Part shown: piece after piece, positions 35,549-45,567 of the stretch
Position numbering within the stretch: position 1 is the first letter of the stretch
Layout: each line of letters opens with the position of its first letter
The notes under the pieces: generated by a model
Told to the model about the DNA's origin: nothing
Database searches by the model: none
The model's input: only the letters and a program-made list of their open reading frames with translations
Source of the DNA: Ancylobacter lacus
GTDB lineage: Bacteria; Pseudomonadota; Alphaproteobacteria; Rhizobiales; Xanthobacteraceae
Direction: 5' to 3'
Length of the DNA stretch: 64,000 bases
NCBI RefSeq assembly: GCF_018390635.1
Contig: NZ_JAHBGE010000064.1
Location: 1-64,000, forward strand
Position numbers and translations under genes: made by a program

Positions 35549-35773
35549 CTATTCCGCGGCTTCCTTCGGCGGCTTGCCCGCCTTCATCTCCCGCCGCGCC
35601 TTGGCCGGCAGGACGAGATCGAACTCGGCGAGTTCTTCCTCGGTGGGCAGCGCACTATCCGGGTCCGCCTTCGCGGCGGCGATGATCTGCTCATCCGTCA
35701 GGGCATCGACCTTCGACCAGTCGAAGTCGCGCAGCAGCCGTTCAGCTTCCCTCGATGGCTTGTGCGAAGACAC
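35549..35773 (-). CDS. brnA: BrnA-like antitoxin
   Basis: A 74-residue acidic protein, probably the antitoxin of a BrnT-type pair. The block DWSKVDALTDEQIIAAAKAD PDSA is typical of short antitoxins next to BrnT. The GTG start (35773) lies inside the shifted reading frame that encodes the BrnT C-terminus, so translation would be coupled in an intact operon. It is intact although the toxin gene is frameshifted, so it may now be an orphan. Confidence 0.65.
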   Translation of the reverse strand: MSSHKPSREAERLLRDFDWSKVDALTDEQIIAAAKADPDSALPTEEELAEFDLVLPAKARREMKAGKPPKEAAE

Positions 35774-36034
35774 GTCTCTCGCTCCGATGGGCCCGCCTCA
35801 CCGAGATAGGGCGCCTCCGGCGACCCCTCCAGACGAAGACACGCAATATAACACGCCCGCCACGTCGGCTATCGCGACATGACGCGGCTCGCCCGCGATC
35901 TGGCGGAGCAAGGGCGGTTCGAAGCGCGGTCGACCGTCGAAGACGAATTCGCCGAAGCGGAACGGCAAACCGTGCTTTGCTCGGTTCGCCGCGTCCTTGT
36001 CGTCATCCCACTCGAAATCGTCCGTCTCGCCCAT
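35742..36034 (-). pseudogene. brnT: Frameshifted BrnT-family toxin
   Basis: The N-terminal part (DFEWDDDKDAANRAKHGLPF, then VFDG) is clearly BrnT, an RNase-fold toxin that blocks translation. In frame it runs into VSSSGGVAGG and stops at 35798. In the frame shifted at about 35840 the sequence continues as FVWRGRRRRPISVRRAHRSE, the expected BrnT C-terminus, ending at 35742. One base appears to have been lost. The repaired product would be about 97 residues, normal for the family. An upstream ATG at 36067 is possible but 36034 fits the family start. Confidence 0.75.
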
Positions 36035-36151
36035 CACTCGCAATCCCGTGGACCGAACGTGACGCACGCTAGCCGACTCACTCGGCGGGCGGTGACGTTA
36101 ATTGCATTCCCGGCACAGCACTGAGCCCGCGAAGCGCGCCCGCAAACGCAT

Positions 36152-36175
36152 ATGGCCGGGCACATGCCCGGCCAT
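36152..36175. terminator. Hairpin downstream of ilvC
   Basis: ATGGCCGGGCA and TGCCCGGCCAT form an 11-bp perfect stem with a 2-nt loop, 27 bp past the ilvC stop. There is no T run, so it may work as a transcript-end stabiliser or be a dispersed palindromic element rather than a true intrinsic terminator. Confidence 0.5.
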
Positions 36176-36201
36176 GACGTCGTTCAGCGGAAGTGTGAGG
36201 C

Positions 36202-37413
<1,212 letters not shown>

Positions 37414-38364
37414 TCACGGGCCGGTCTCCCGGGCCCGGCCGCCGCGCCACGGCAGGCGCTGCACCGAGGCCAGCGCGACGCCCGAGGCGGCGAGGGCCAT
37501 GCCGACCCAGGCCAGCGGCGGCATGGCTTCCCCGAGCAGCGCCCAGGCGATGAGCGCCGAGCAGGGCGGCACCAGGAAGAACAGCGCCGAGACCTTCGAC
37601 ACCTCGCCCGCCCGGATCATGGCGAGGTAGAGCGAGACGGCGATGAGGGAGTTGCCGATCACGAGATAGCCGAGCGCGGCGAGGAACGGGCCGGTCCACA
37701 CCACATGGCCGTCTTCCAGCAGCAGCGCCAGCGGCAGCGTGCAGAGGAAGCCCACGACATACTGAACCGCGTTGGCCACCAGCGGGTGCTGCGGCGTGCC
37801 GAACCGCTTCTCGTAGAGCGCGCCGCCGGACATCGCCATCAGCGCGCCGACCGCCAGCAGCAGCACCCCGGGCGAGGTGATCTCGATGGCCGAGCGCGAC
37901 AGGATCACCAGCGCGGTGCCGGCGAGGCCGAGGAACAGCCCGATCCAGCGCCGCCCGCCCACGCGCTCCCCCGCCAGCAGCGGCGCCAGCAGGCCGACCA
38001 CGATGGGCTGCATCGAGACGATGATGGCGAGCGCCCCCGCCGAGATGCCGAAGCGGAAGGCGAAGTAGCTGAGGTTGAAATAGAGCACCTGGATCAGGAA
38101 GCCGATCACCGCGAGGTGGAGATAGACCCGCGGCTGGCGCGGCAGCGGCGGGCGGAACCACGCGACCAGCGGCAGCAGCACCACCAGAACGATGCCGTAG
38201 CGCAGCGCCAGCAGGGTGAACGGCCCGGTGTAGAGGATGCCGACCTTGGCGACGGCGAAGCCGCCCGACCACAGCAGCAGGAAGATGAACGGCGCCGCCT
38301 GCAGCCACAGCGGCTTGCCGCCGGTGGCGCCGGCGGAGGGCAGGGCGGCGGCGCGATCGGTCAT
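37414..38364 (-). CDS. EamA-family (DMT) transporter
   Basis: A 316-residue inner-membrane permease with ten predicted helices in two EamA repeats (about 22-150 and 165-300). The first begins FIFLLLWSGGFAVAKVGI, and SMQPIVVGLLAPLLAGERV ends repeat one. The family exports amino acids or metabolites. Its place between ilvN and ilvC hints at export of branched-chain products, but it may simply be a hitch-hiker. Confidence 0.88.
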   Translation of the reverse strand: MTDRAAALPSAGATGGKPLWLQAAPFIFLLLWSGGFAVAKVGILYTGPFTLLALRYGIVLVVLLPLVAWFRPPLPRQPRVYLHLAVIGFLIQVLYFNLSYFAFRFGISAGALAIIVSMQPIVVGLLAPLLAGERVGGRRWIGLFLGLAGTALVILSRSAIEITSPGVLLLAVGALMAMSGGALYEKRFGTPQHPLVANAVQYVVGFLCTLPLALLLEDGHVVWTGPFLAALGYLVIGNSLIAVSLYLAMIRAGEVSKVSALFFLVPPCSALIAWALLGEAMPPLAWVGMALAASGVALASVQRLPWRGGRARETGP

Positions 38365-38443
38365 CGCGCCCGCGCCCCGTGCTGCCGGCCTGCCGCCACC
38401 TGCCTCGCCATTGCTCGTCCCCGCATCGCCGCCGGCTTCTCTC

Positions 38444-38959
38444 TCACATCCCGTCCGGGCCGCGGCCGATGGCGGCCACGCCGGTGCGCGACACCTCGAC
38501 GAGGCCGAGCGGGGCCAGCAGCGAGACGAACTGGTCGATCTTGTCCGGCTTGCCGGTGATCTCGAACACGAAGCTTTCCAGCGTGGTGTCGACGGTGCGG
38601 GCGCGGAAGCTGTCGGCGATCAGGAGGGCCTCCTGCCGGATCTCGCCCTTGCCGCGCACCTTGATCAGCGCCAGCTCGCGCTCCACCGACTTGCCGGCGA
38701 CGGTGAGGTCCACCACCCGGTGCACCGGCACCAGCCGGTCGAGCTGGCTCTTGATCTGCTCGATGATGCCCGGCGCGCCGGTGGTGACCACCGTGATGCG
38801 CGAGAGCTTGGAATCGTGGCTCACCTCGGAAACGGTGAGGCTGTCGATGTTGTAGCCGCGGCCGGAGAACAGGCCGACGATGCGCGCCAGCACGCCCGGC
38901 TCATTGTCGACCAGCATGGAGAGGGTGTGCCGCTCGGCGGCTTCGGGATGCGCAGACAT
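38444..38959 (-). CDS. ilvN: Acetolactate synthase small subunit
   Basis: The 171-residue regulatory subunit of acetolactate synthase. The N-terminal ACT domain is HTLSMLVDNEPGVLARIVGLFS, which binds valine for feedback control, and the C-terminal domain contacts the catalytic subunit (ELALIKV, ESFVFEITG). It follows ilvI by 85 bp in the same direction. Also called ilvH. Confidence 0.96.
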   Translation of the reverse strand: MSAHPEAAERHTLSMLVDNEPGVLARIVGLFSGRGYNIDSLTVSEVSHDSKLSRITVVTTGAPGIIEQIKSQLDRLVPVHRVVDLTVAGKSVERELALIKVRGKGEIRQEALLIADSFRARTVDTTLESFVFEITGKPDKIDQFVSLLAPLGLVEVSRTGVAAIGRGPDGM

Positions 38960-39044
38960 GGGGTGATACCCGGGGCAAGGGAAAGCAGCGGCCCCTCTCC
39001 CGGCGGGGAGAGGGGCGAATGGGAAGCGGCAGGCGGGCGCCGGC

Positions 39045-40805
39045 TCAGACCAGCATCTTGCCTTCCTCGTCGATCGCCTCGTCCAGCGCCTCGGGATGGT
39101 CGGGCAGGATCATCTCGTTGTGCGGCTTGCCCGACGGGATCATGGGCAGGCAGTTTTCCTTCTGGTCGACCAGGCAGTCGAACAGCACCGGCCGGTCGAT
39201 GCTGATCATCTCCTGGATCGCCGCGTCGAGATCGCCGGGGCGGTGGCAGCGCAGGCCCACCGCGCCATAGGCCTCGGCCAGCTTCACGAAGTCCGGCAGC
39301 GATTCCGAATAGGAGTGGGAATAGCGCCCGCCATGCAGCAGGTCCTGCCACTGCCGGACCATGCCCATATACTCGTTGTTGAGCACGAAGATCTTCACCG
39401 GCAGGTTGAACTGCAGCGCGGTGGAGAGTTCCTGCAGGCACATCTGGATCGAGGCCTCGCCGGCGATGTCGATGACGAGGCTCTCGGGGTGGGCGACCTG
39501 CACGCCGATCGCCGCCGGCAGGCCGTAGCCCATGGTGCCGAGGCCGCCGGAGGTCATCCAGCGGTTCGGCTCCTCGAAGCGGAAGTGCTGCGCCGCCCAC
39601 ATCTGGTGCTGGCCGACCTCGGTGGTGATGTAGACGTCCTTGTCCTTCACCGCGTGGTAGAGCCGCTGGATGGCGTGCTGCGGCTTGATGACCGCGTCGG
39701 AGTTCTGGAACGACAGCGACTTGCGCGCGCGCCAGCGGTCGATCTGGCCCCACCAGCTCGCCAGCGCCTGCCGGTCCGGCTCGGCCTTGGTCGCCCGCCA
39801 CAGCGTCAGCATGTCGGAGAGGACATGCTTGACGTCGCCGATGATCGGCACGTCGACCTTGACGTTCTTGTTGATCGAGGAGGGGTCGATGTCGATGTGG
39901 ATCTTCTTCGAATCCGGGGAGAAGGCGTCGAGCCGGCCGGTGATGCGGTCGTCGAAGCGGGCGCCGATGCAGAGCATGACGTCGCAGTCATGCATCGTCA
40001 TGTTCGCCTCATAGGTGCCGTGCATGCCGAGCATGCCCAGCCACTGCTTGTCCGCGGCGGGATAGGCGCCGAGTCCCATCAGCGTCGAGGTGACGGGGAA
40101 GCCGGTGAGGCGGGCGAATTCGCGCAGCAGCCGGCTCGCCTCGGGGCCGGAATTGATGACGCCGCCGCCGGTATAGAGCACCGGGCGCCGGGCCTTGGCC
40201 AGCAGCTCCACCGCGGTGCGGATCTTCTCCGGGTCGCCGTTGAGGCGCGGCTGGTAGGTTTTGTGCTGGATGTTCTCGGGGCCGACATAGGTGCCGCGGG
40301 CGAACTGGACGTCCTTGGGGATGTCGACCACGACCGGGCCGGGGCGGCCGTTCTGGGCGACGTAGAACGCCTCGTGCAACACCCGCGCGAGATCGTTGAT
40401 GTCGCGCACGAGATAGTTGTGCTTGGTGCAGGGGCGGGTGATGCCGACCGTGTCGCACTCCTGGAAGGCGTCGGAGCCGATGAGGTGCGTCGGGACCTGG
40501 CCGGTGATGCAGACCACCGGGATCGAGTCGAGCAGCGCGTCGGTGAGGCCGGTGACGGCATTGGTGGCGCCGGGGCCGGAGGTGACCAGCACCACGCCGA
40601 CCTTGCCGGAGGAACGCGCATAGCCTTCCGCCATGTGCACCGCCCCCTGCTCGTGTCGCACGAGGACGTGCCGCACCTGGTTCTGGTGGAACATGGCGTC
40701 GTAGATCGGCAGCACCGCGCCGCCCGGATAGCCGAAGATATGCTCGACGCCCTGATCGATCAGGGCCTGCATCACCATTTCGGCGCCGGTCATCTCGCGC
40801 ATCAT
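39045..40805 (-). CDS. ilvI: Acetolactate synthase large subunit
   Basis: The 586-residue catalytic subunit, joining two pyruvates (or pyruvate and 2-oxobutyrate) with TPP, Mg and FAD. The N-terminal block is QALIDQGVEHIFGYPGGAVL, with the catalytic Glu in RHEQGAVHMAEGYA. The TPP region reads DIAGEASIQM ... VLNNEYMGMVRQWQ. Glu replaces the usual Asp of GD(G/A)S, a change I recall in other alphaproteobacteria. Upstream lie an attenuator, leader peptide and promoter. Also called ilvB. Confidence 0.96.
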   Translation of the reverse strand: MMREMTGAEMVMQALIDQGVEHIFGYPGGAVLPIYDAMFHQNQVRHVLVRHEQGAVHMAEGYARSSGKVGVVLVTSGPGATNAVTGLTDALLDSIPVVCITGQVPTHLIGSDAFQECDTVGITRPCTKHNYLVRDINDLARVLHEAFYVAQNGRPGPVVVDIPKDVQFARGTYVGPENIQHKTYQPRLNGDPEKIRTAVELLAKARRPVLYTGGGVINSGPEASRLLREFARLTGFPVTSTLMGLGAYPAADKQWLGMLGMHGTYEANMTMHDCDVMLCIGARFDDRITGRLDAFSPDSKKIHIDIDPSSINKNVKVDVPIIGDVKHVLSDMLTLWRATKAEPDRQALASWWGQIDRWRARKSLSFQNSDAVIKPQHAIQRLYHAVKDKDVYITTEVGQHQMWAAQHFRFEEPNRWMTSGGLGTMGYGLPAAIGVQVAHPESLVIDIAGEASIQMCLQELSTALQFNLPVKIFVLNNEYMGMVRQWQDLLHGGRYSHSYSESLPDFVKLAEAYGAVGLRCHRPGDLDAAIQEMISIDRPVLFDCLVDQKENCLPMIPSGKPHNEMILPDHPEALDEAIDEEGKMLV

Positions 40806-40859
40806 GGTCGTTTTCCTCTTGAACGCTGTTCGTTCTGTCGTTGCTTGCGAAGGTCCAGA

Positions 40860-40884
40860 AAATCAAAAGGCCCCGTCAGGGGCC
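40860..40884 (-). terminator. Attenuator terminator of ilvI
   Basis: Read on the minus strand, GGCCCC-TGAC-GGGGCC is followed by TTTTGATTTT. It lies 35 nt past the leader-peptide stop and 55 nt before ilvI, the correct place for a transcription attenuator. Confidence 0.85.
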
Positions 40885-40919
40885 CGAAGTCGCGCGTCAC
40901 CGGTGAGCGGGCACTGCCG

Positions 40920-40976
40920 TCAGGCAGCTTCCGCGGCGACGCGCCGTCCTACGATAAGGATAATATTGTTGCGCAT
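40920..40976 (-). CDS. ilv operon leader peptide
   Basis: An 18-codon reading frame encodes MRNNIILIVGRRVAAEAA. The Ile-Ile-Leu-Ile-Val run is the mark of attenuation by all three branched-chain aminoacyl-tRNAs. When these are scarce the ribosome stalls in the run and the downstream terminator cannot form. The stop codon lies in the loop of a small hairpin (CTGCC/GGCAG, 40914-40927). A promoter lies upstream and the terminator hairpin downstream, so all elements of a classical attenuator are present. Confidence 0.88.
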   Translation of the reverse strand: MRNNIILIVGRRVAAEAA

Positions 40977-41007
40977 GACGGCGCCGCTCCTTCGAAAAGT
41001 TGCGCGA

Positions 41008-41036
41008 CCTCTACAGCCGCGCTGCGCATACGTCAA
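41008..41036 (-). promoter_or_regulatory. Promoter of the ilvI leader transcript
   Basis: On the minus strand TTGACG (41036-41031) and TAGAGG (41013-41008) are exactly 17 bp apart, about 30 bp before the leader-peptide ATG. The spacing and -35 are good, the -10 moderate. Confidence 0.6.
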
Positions 41037-41135
41037 GCGATGACGTCGCATGAGCCAAAATGCCGAGCAATCCAGCACTTTTCGTGGCAACGAGGGAAGG
41101 ATATACCCGGCTGATCGCGTGGGAGTGCTGCCAGC

Positions 41136-41951
41136 ATGTCGCAGATGCGGCTCGTCGTCGTCGGTGCCAGCGGCCGCATGGGCCGCACCCTGGTGCGCGC
41201 CATCGCCGAGGCCCCGGACCTCGCGCTTGCCGGCGCGGTCGAGCCCGCCGACAGCCCGCACCTCGGCGCCGACGCCGGCACGCTGGCCGGGCTGCCCCCG
41301 CTCGGCGTCACGCTGAGCGACGATCCGTTGCCGCTCTTCGCCGGGGCGGAAGGCGTGGTGGACTTCACCGTGCCGGCCGCGAGCGTGCGTTTCGCCGCGC
41401 TGGCGGCGCAGGCGCGCATCGTCCATGTCATCGGCACCACCGGCTTCTCCGAGGCCGAGCAGGCCGGCATCGAGGCGGCGTCCCGGCATGCGGCGGTCGT
41501 CAAGTCCGGCAATATGAGCCTCGGGGTCAATCTCCTCGCCGCGCTGGTGAAGCGGGTCGCCGCCACGCTGGACGAGAGCTTCGACATCGAGGTGCTGGAG
41601 ATGCACCACAACCGCAAGGTCGACGCGCCCTCGGGCACCGCGCTCCTGCTCGGCGAGGCGGCGGCGGCCGGCCGCGGGGTGACGCTGGCCGAGAACGGCG
41701 TGTTCGCGCGGCACGGCATCACCGGGGCGCGCAAGCCGGGCGACATCGGCTTCGCCACGCTGCGCGGCGGCACGGTGGTGGGCGAGCATTCGGTGATCTT
41801 CGCCGGCCCGGCCGAGCGCATTGAATTCGCCCACAAGGCCGAGGACCGCATGATCTTCGCCCGCGGCGCGCTCGCCGCCGCCCGTTGGGCGCGCGGCCGC
41901 AAGCCCGGGCTCTATTCCATGACCGACGTGCTCGGCCTTTCCGATTTCTGA
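41136..41951 (+). CDS. dapB: 4-hydroxy-tetrahydrodipicolinate reductase
   Basis: A 271-residue NAD(P)H-dependent reductase in lysine and diaminopimelate synthesis. The Rossmann motif is [13 protein letters not shown], the catalytic signature [15 protein letters not shown], and GTTGFSEAE fits the cofactor side. Length is typical. It is divergent from the ilvI leader and followed 45 bp later by gpmA. Confidence 0.97.
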   Translation: MSQMRLVVVGASGRMGRTLVRAIAEAPDLALAGAVEPADSPHLGADAGTLAGLPPLGVTLSDDPLPLFAGAEGVVDFTVPAASVRFAALAAQARIVHVIGTTGFSEAEQAGIEAASRHAAVVKSGNMSLGVNLLAALVKRVAATLDESFDIEVLEMHHNRKVDAPSGTALLLGEAAAAGRGVTLAENGVFARHGITGARKPGDIGFATLRGGTVVGEHSVIFAGPAERIEFAHKAEDRMIFARGALAAARWARGRKPGLYSMTDVLGLSDF

Positions 41952-41996
41952 CCTTCCTTTCCGCCCGCCCCAGCCCCAGCCGGAGACCTGCCCCCG

Positions 41997-42620
41997 ATGT
42001 CCGACCGCCTCCTCGTCCTCGTCCGCCATGGCCAGAGCGAATGGAACCTGAAGAACCTCTTCACCGGCTGGCGCGACCCGGACCTCACGCCCAAGGGCGT
42101 CGAGGAGGCGATCGCCGCCGGCAAGCGGCTGCGCGGGGAAGGCTATGCCTTCGACGTCTGCTTCACCTCGGACCTGCGGCGGGCGCAGAAGACGCTCGAC
42201 CTGATCCTCGAGCAGATGGGCTCCAGCAACCTGCCGATCATCTGCGACCAGGCGCTGAACGAGCGGGACTATGGCGAGCTCTCCGGCCTCAACAAGGATG
42301 ACGCCCGGGTGAAGTGGGGCGAGGAGCAGGTCCATGTGTGGCGCCGCTCCTACGATGTGCCTCCTCCCGGCGGCGAGAGCCTGAAGGACACGGTGGCACG
42401 CGCGCTGCCCTATTACGTCAAGGAGATCCTCCCGCGCGTGCTGCGGGGCGAGCGCGTGCTAGTCGCCGCCCATGGCAACTCGCTGCGGGCGCTGATCATG
42501 GTGCTGGAGCGGCTGACGCCGGAGGGCATCATGAAGCGCGAGCTCGGCACCGGCGCCCCGGTGGTGTACCGGCTGAACGCCGATTCCACCGTCGCCAGCG
42601 TCGACGACCTCGCCGGCTAG
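41997..42620 (+). CDS. gpmA: 2,3-bisphosphoglycerate-dependent phosphoglycerate mutase
   Basis: A 207-residue dPGM interconverting 3- and 2-phosphoglycerate. The phospho-His motif is [19 protein letters not shown], the second His is in AAHGNSLRA, and [10 protein letters not shown] carries the catalytic Glu. It is shorter than the E. coli enzyme (250) but normal for alphaproteobacteria. dapB-gpmA linkage is common in the group. Confidence 0.96.
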   Translation: MSDRLLVLVRHGQSEWNLKNLFTGWRDPDLTPKGVEEAIAAGKRLRGEGYAFDVCFTSDLRRAQKTLDLILEQMGSSNLPIICDQALNERDYGELSGLNKDDARVKWGEEQVHVWRRSYDVPPPGGESLKDTVARALPYYVKEILPRVLRGERVLVAAHGNSLRALIMVLERLTPEGIMKRELGTGAPVVYRLNADSTVASVDDLAG

Positions 42621-42624
42621 GGGC

Positions 42625-42966
42625 GTGGCCTCGCTCGGCACCTATGCCCTGCTGATCGGCGCCATCGCCGCCGAGGTGGTGGCGACCAGCGCGCTCGCGC
42701 GCTCCGACGGCTTCACCCGGCTGGCGCCGAGCGCGGTCGCGGTGGTGTGCTACGCGGTGGCGCTGTGGCTGCTGTCGATCTGCCTGCGTACTATTCCCAC
42801 CGGCATCGCCTATGGCATCTGGTCGGGGGTCGGCATCGTGCTGATCGCCGCCGTGGCCTGGCTCTGGAACGGGCAGAAACTGGACGGCCCGGCGGTGATC
42901 GGGCTGGGGCTGATCATCCTCGGCGTGCTGGTGGTGCAGTTCTTCTCCAAATCCATCGCGCACTGA
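42625..42966 (+). CDS. SMR-family multidrug efflux protein
   Basis: A 113-residue four-helix small multidrug resistance pump that exchanges cationic drugs for protons as an antiparallel dimer. The membrane-embedded Glu is in LIGAIAAEVVATSALARSDGF, and the last helix is VIGLGLIILGVLVVQFFS. The GTG at 42625 starts four bases after the gpmA stop. Close to EmrE by pattern, though SMR members also include guanidinium exporters. Confidence 0.9.
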   Translation: MASLGTYALLIGAIAAEVVATSALARSDGFTRLAPSAVAVVCYAVALWLLSICLRTIPTGIAYGIWSGVGIVLIAAVAWLWNGQKLDGPAVIGLGLIILGVLVVQFFSKSIAH

Positions 42967-43035
42967 AGGCCGGCGCGGGGATGCCCGCGCCGGAAGGCAG
43001 AGCGCGCCCGGGCGCGAGGGGAGCGGGCGGCCCGT

Positions 43036-43917
43036 TCAGCTTCCCGCGACCTGCCCGGCCTCCCAGCCGAGGATGGCGCGCTTGCGCGTCAGCCCCCAGT
43101 GATAGCCGGTGAGGTCGCCGTTCTTGCCGAGCACGCGGTGGCAGGGCACCACGAAGGACATCGGGTTCCGGCCTATCGCCGCGCCGACCGCGCGGGCCGC
43201 CTTCGGCCGCTCCACGCAGTTCGCTATGCTGGAATAGGTGGTCGCCTTGCCGAGCGGGATGCGCATCAGCGTCTCCCACACCTGCACCTCGAAATCGGTG
43301 CCGATGAAGACGATGCGCAGCGGATCGTCCGGCCGCCAGGTGCCGCGGTCGAAGATACGCGCGGCGTAGGGCGCGGTGACGATCGGGTCTTCCAGATAGG
43401 TCGCGTTGGGCCAGCGCCGGCGCATGTCGACGAGCGCCGCCTCCTCCTCGCCCTCGTCGGCGAAGGCGAGGCCGCACAGGCCGCGCGGCGTCACCATGGC
43501 GAGGGCGAGTCCGAAGGGCGAGGGGTGGAAGCCCCAGCGGATCACCAGCCCGGCGCCGCCGGCCTTCCATTCGCCGGGCGACATGGATTCGTGCACCACG
43601 AACAGGTCGTGCAGCCGGCCCGGCCCGGACAGGCCGACCTCGTAGGCGGCGTCCAGCACATTGCCCGATTCGGTCAGCACCCGGCGCGCCGCGTCGAGCG
43701 TGACCGCCTGCAGGAAATCCTTCGGCGTGAGGCCGCACCAGCGCCGGAACAGCTCGGTCAGCGCCCGGGGCGTCACCCCGGCGGCGCGGGCGATGGTCTC
43801 CACCTCCGGCTGGTCGCGGAAGGAGCGGTTGACGAAGCCGACGGCACGGCGGACGACCTCGTAGTCGGCGGCGGCGATGTCGAGGGGATGCGACTGGTCG
43901 AAAAGCGGTGCGAGCAT
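43036..43917 (-). CDS. AraC-HTH/O6-methylguanine-DNA methyltransferase (Ada-like)
   Basis: A 293-residue two-domain DNA repair protein. An AraC-type HTH pair covers about 20-110 (VETIARAAGVTPRALTELFRRW). The MGMT domain is at the C-terminus, with the alkyl-acceptor Cys in FVVPCHRVLGKNGDLTGYHWG. The N-terminal zinc/phosphotriester domain of true Ada is missing, so it probably repairs O6-alkylguanine without the Ada methylation switch. The ATG at 43917 has AGGAGG at ideal spacing, although the frame is open upstream. Confidence 0.9.
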   Translation of the reverse strand: MLAPLFDQSHPLDIAAADYEVVRRAVGFVNRSFRDQPEVETIARAAGVTPRALTELFRRWCGLTPKDFLQAVTLDAARRVLTESGNVLDAAYEVGLSGPGRLHDLFVVHESMSPGEWKAGGAGLVIRWGFHPSPFGLALAMVTPRGLCGLAFADEGEEEAALVDMRRRWPNATYLEDPIVTAPYAARIFDRGTWRPDDPLRIVFIGTDFEVQVWETLMRIPLGKATTYSSIANCVERPKAARAVGAAIGRNPMSFVVPCHRVLGKNGDLTGYHWGLTRKRAILGWEAGQVAGS

Positions 43918-44035
43918 GGCGGGGGCCTCCTGATCCGATCCGACCATGCGGACCGGGCGCTCGCCACCCGATTTCGACGCGCCGGCGTCCGTGGGCGGGC
44001 CGGGGGGTGTTTCCGGGAGCTTCATCGGCGGGCCC

Positions 44036-44590
44036 TCACGGCGCCTGGCGGACGATGCCGCGCCGCGCATCGGCCAGCGCGCCGGAAAGCCCGGCGGCCA
44101 GCGCCTCGCGCTCGCCGACATGCAGGAAGCTGCCGACCTCGGTCGGGCGGCCGCGCGAGACCAGGGTGAGCTTCTGGATGCCGAAATCCTCGATCTCCTC
44201 GGCATGGAGCCGGGTCCAGAGCGGGTTCATCTCGGTCGCCTCCTCCGCGCCGTCGGGGGCGACCTTGCGGACCGTGAGGCGGCTTGGCGTGACGGTGATC
44301 TCCTCGCGGGCGCGGGCGGCGCGGAAATTCACCCGGAAGGCCAGCCACATCGCCAGCACGTCGATGCCGAACAGGCCGAACACCGGCCACGCCCCCATCA
44401 TCAGGAACGCCACCCCGCAGACGAAGCTGATGCCGGCGACGATGGCCATGACGATGAGGAAGCCGCGCTCGTCCAGCGAGCGATAGGGCGTGAGCCGCGC
44501 CTCATACAGCGTCGGTTCGGCCTCCATGGGCCCGGCCGGCGTGCCCCCGCCATGGGTTTCTGCGTGCTGCTGCGCCGGCTGGCTTTCCAT
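44036..44590 (-). CDS. DUF2244 membrane protein
   Basis: A 184-residue protein of the DUF2244 family, function unknown, often encoded near nth or cytochrome genes in alphaproteobacteria. It has two membrane helices (GFLIVMAIVAGISFVCGVAF and a second around WPVFGLFGIDVLAMWLAF), then a soluble C-terminal domain with ITVTPSRLTVRKV. The ATG at 44590 gives a polar 22-residue start; an in-frame Met at MEAEPTLYEA is an alternative. It is divergent from nth. Confidence 0.85.
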   Translation of the reverse strand: MESQPAQQHAETHGGGTPAGPMEAEPTLYEARLTPYRSLDERGFLIVMAIVAGISFVCGVAFLMMGAWPVFGLFGIDVLAMWLAFRVNFRAARAREEITVTPSRLTVRKVAPDGAEEATEMNPLWTRLHAEEIEDFGIQKLTLVSRGRPTEVGSFLHVGEREALAAGLSGALADARRGIVRQAP

Positions 44591-44682
44591 CGCGTTCGCC
44601 CGTGTTCCCGTGCCTCGTGCCGGCTGCGCGCCTGCCGTTGCGGCCGCTGGCAGTGTAGGCGCGCGCACACTATACGTCAGCC

Positions 44683-45567
44683 ATGCCGCGCAAGACGACA
44701 CCGCCCGCCAAGACGCCGCCCGCCAAGCCACCGGCTCCGCCCGCCGGCGGGACCGCTCCCGCCAGCCCCCGCCCGCGTGCCCGCGCGGCCGCCGTCGTGC
44801 ACGCGCCTCCCGCAGCGTCCGCGCCGGCGGCCATCGTCGCCCCGGACGCGGCGCCCGCCGCGGCCCGCCCCCGCCGCCGCGCGGTGGCCAATGCGGCCGC
44901 CGCCGCTGCGGGGGGCGGCTTCCGCCCCTGGACAGCGGCGGAGGTGGCGGAGGGCTTCTCCCGCTTCGAGGCGGCCGACCCCCACCCGGAGGGCGAGCTG
45001 GAGCATTCCGACCCCTTCACCCTGCTGGTGGCGGTGGTGCTTTCGGCGCAGGCGACCGATGTCGGGGTCAACAGGGCGACGCGCGGCCTGTTCAAGGCGG
45101 CCTCCACCCCGGAGGCGATGGCGGCGCTGGGCGAGGAGGCGGTGGCGCAGCACATCCGCACCCTCGGCCTCTACCGCGGCAAGGCGAAGAACGTGGTGGA
45201 GCTGTCGCGCCGCCTCGTCGCCGAGCATGGCGGGCAGGTGCCCCGCGACCGCGCGGCGCTGGAAGCGCTGCCCGGCGTCGGCCGCAAGACCGCGAATGTG
45301 GTGCTCAACATCGCCTTCGGCCTGCCCACCATCGCGGTCGACACCCACCTGTTCCGCGTCGCCAACCGCACCGGCCTGGCGCCGGGCCGGACCCCGCTGG
45401 AGGTGGAGCTGGGACTGGAGGCCGCCATCCCCGACCGGTTCAAGCTGCACGCCCACCACTGGCTGATCCTGCACGGGCGCTATGTCTGCAAGGCCCGCCT
45501 GCCGGAATGCCCGCGCTGCCTCATCGCCGATCTGTGCCGCTGGCCGGAAAAGACCCCGCCGGCCTGA
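44683..45567 (+). CDS. nth: Endonuclease III
   Basis: A 294-residue base-excision-repair glycosylase/AP lyase for oxidised pyrimidines. The helix-hairpin-helix and catalytic Lys are in LPGVGRKTANVVLN, the catalytic Asp in VDTHLFRVANR, and the iron-sulphur ligands in CKARLPECPRCLIADLC (C-x6-C-x2-C-x5-C). The first ~80 residues are a Pro/Ala/Lys/Arg-rich tail, beginning with PPAKTPPAKPPA, that the E. coli enzyme (211 residues) lacks. The 3' end overlaps the convergent EI24 gene by 47 bp. Confidence 0.95.
   Translation: MPRKTTPPAKTPPAKPPAPPAGGTAPASPRPRARAAAVVHAPPAASAPAAIVAPDAAPAAARPRRRAVANAAAAAAGGGFRPWTAAEVAEGFSRFEAADPHPEGELEHSDPFTLLVAVVLSAQATDVGVNRATRGLFKAASTPEAMAALGEEAVAQHIRTLGLYRGKAKNVVELSRRLVAEHGGQVPRDRAALEALPGVGRKTANVVLNIAFGLPTIAVDTHLFRVANRTGLAPGRTPLEVELGLEAAIPDRFKLHAHHWLILHGRYVCKARLPECPRCLIADLCRWPEKTPPA

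Noticed and set aside
39450-39500. Loss of the TPP magnesium ligand in IlvI (Glu for Asp)
   Set aside because: Glu can serve and, from memory, the GEAS form occurs in other alphaproteobacterial enzymes, so it is not treated as a defect.
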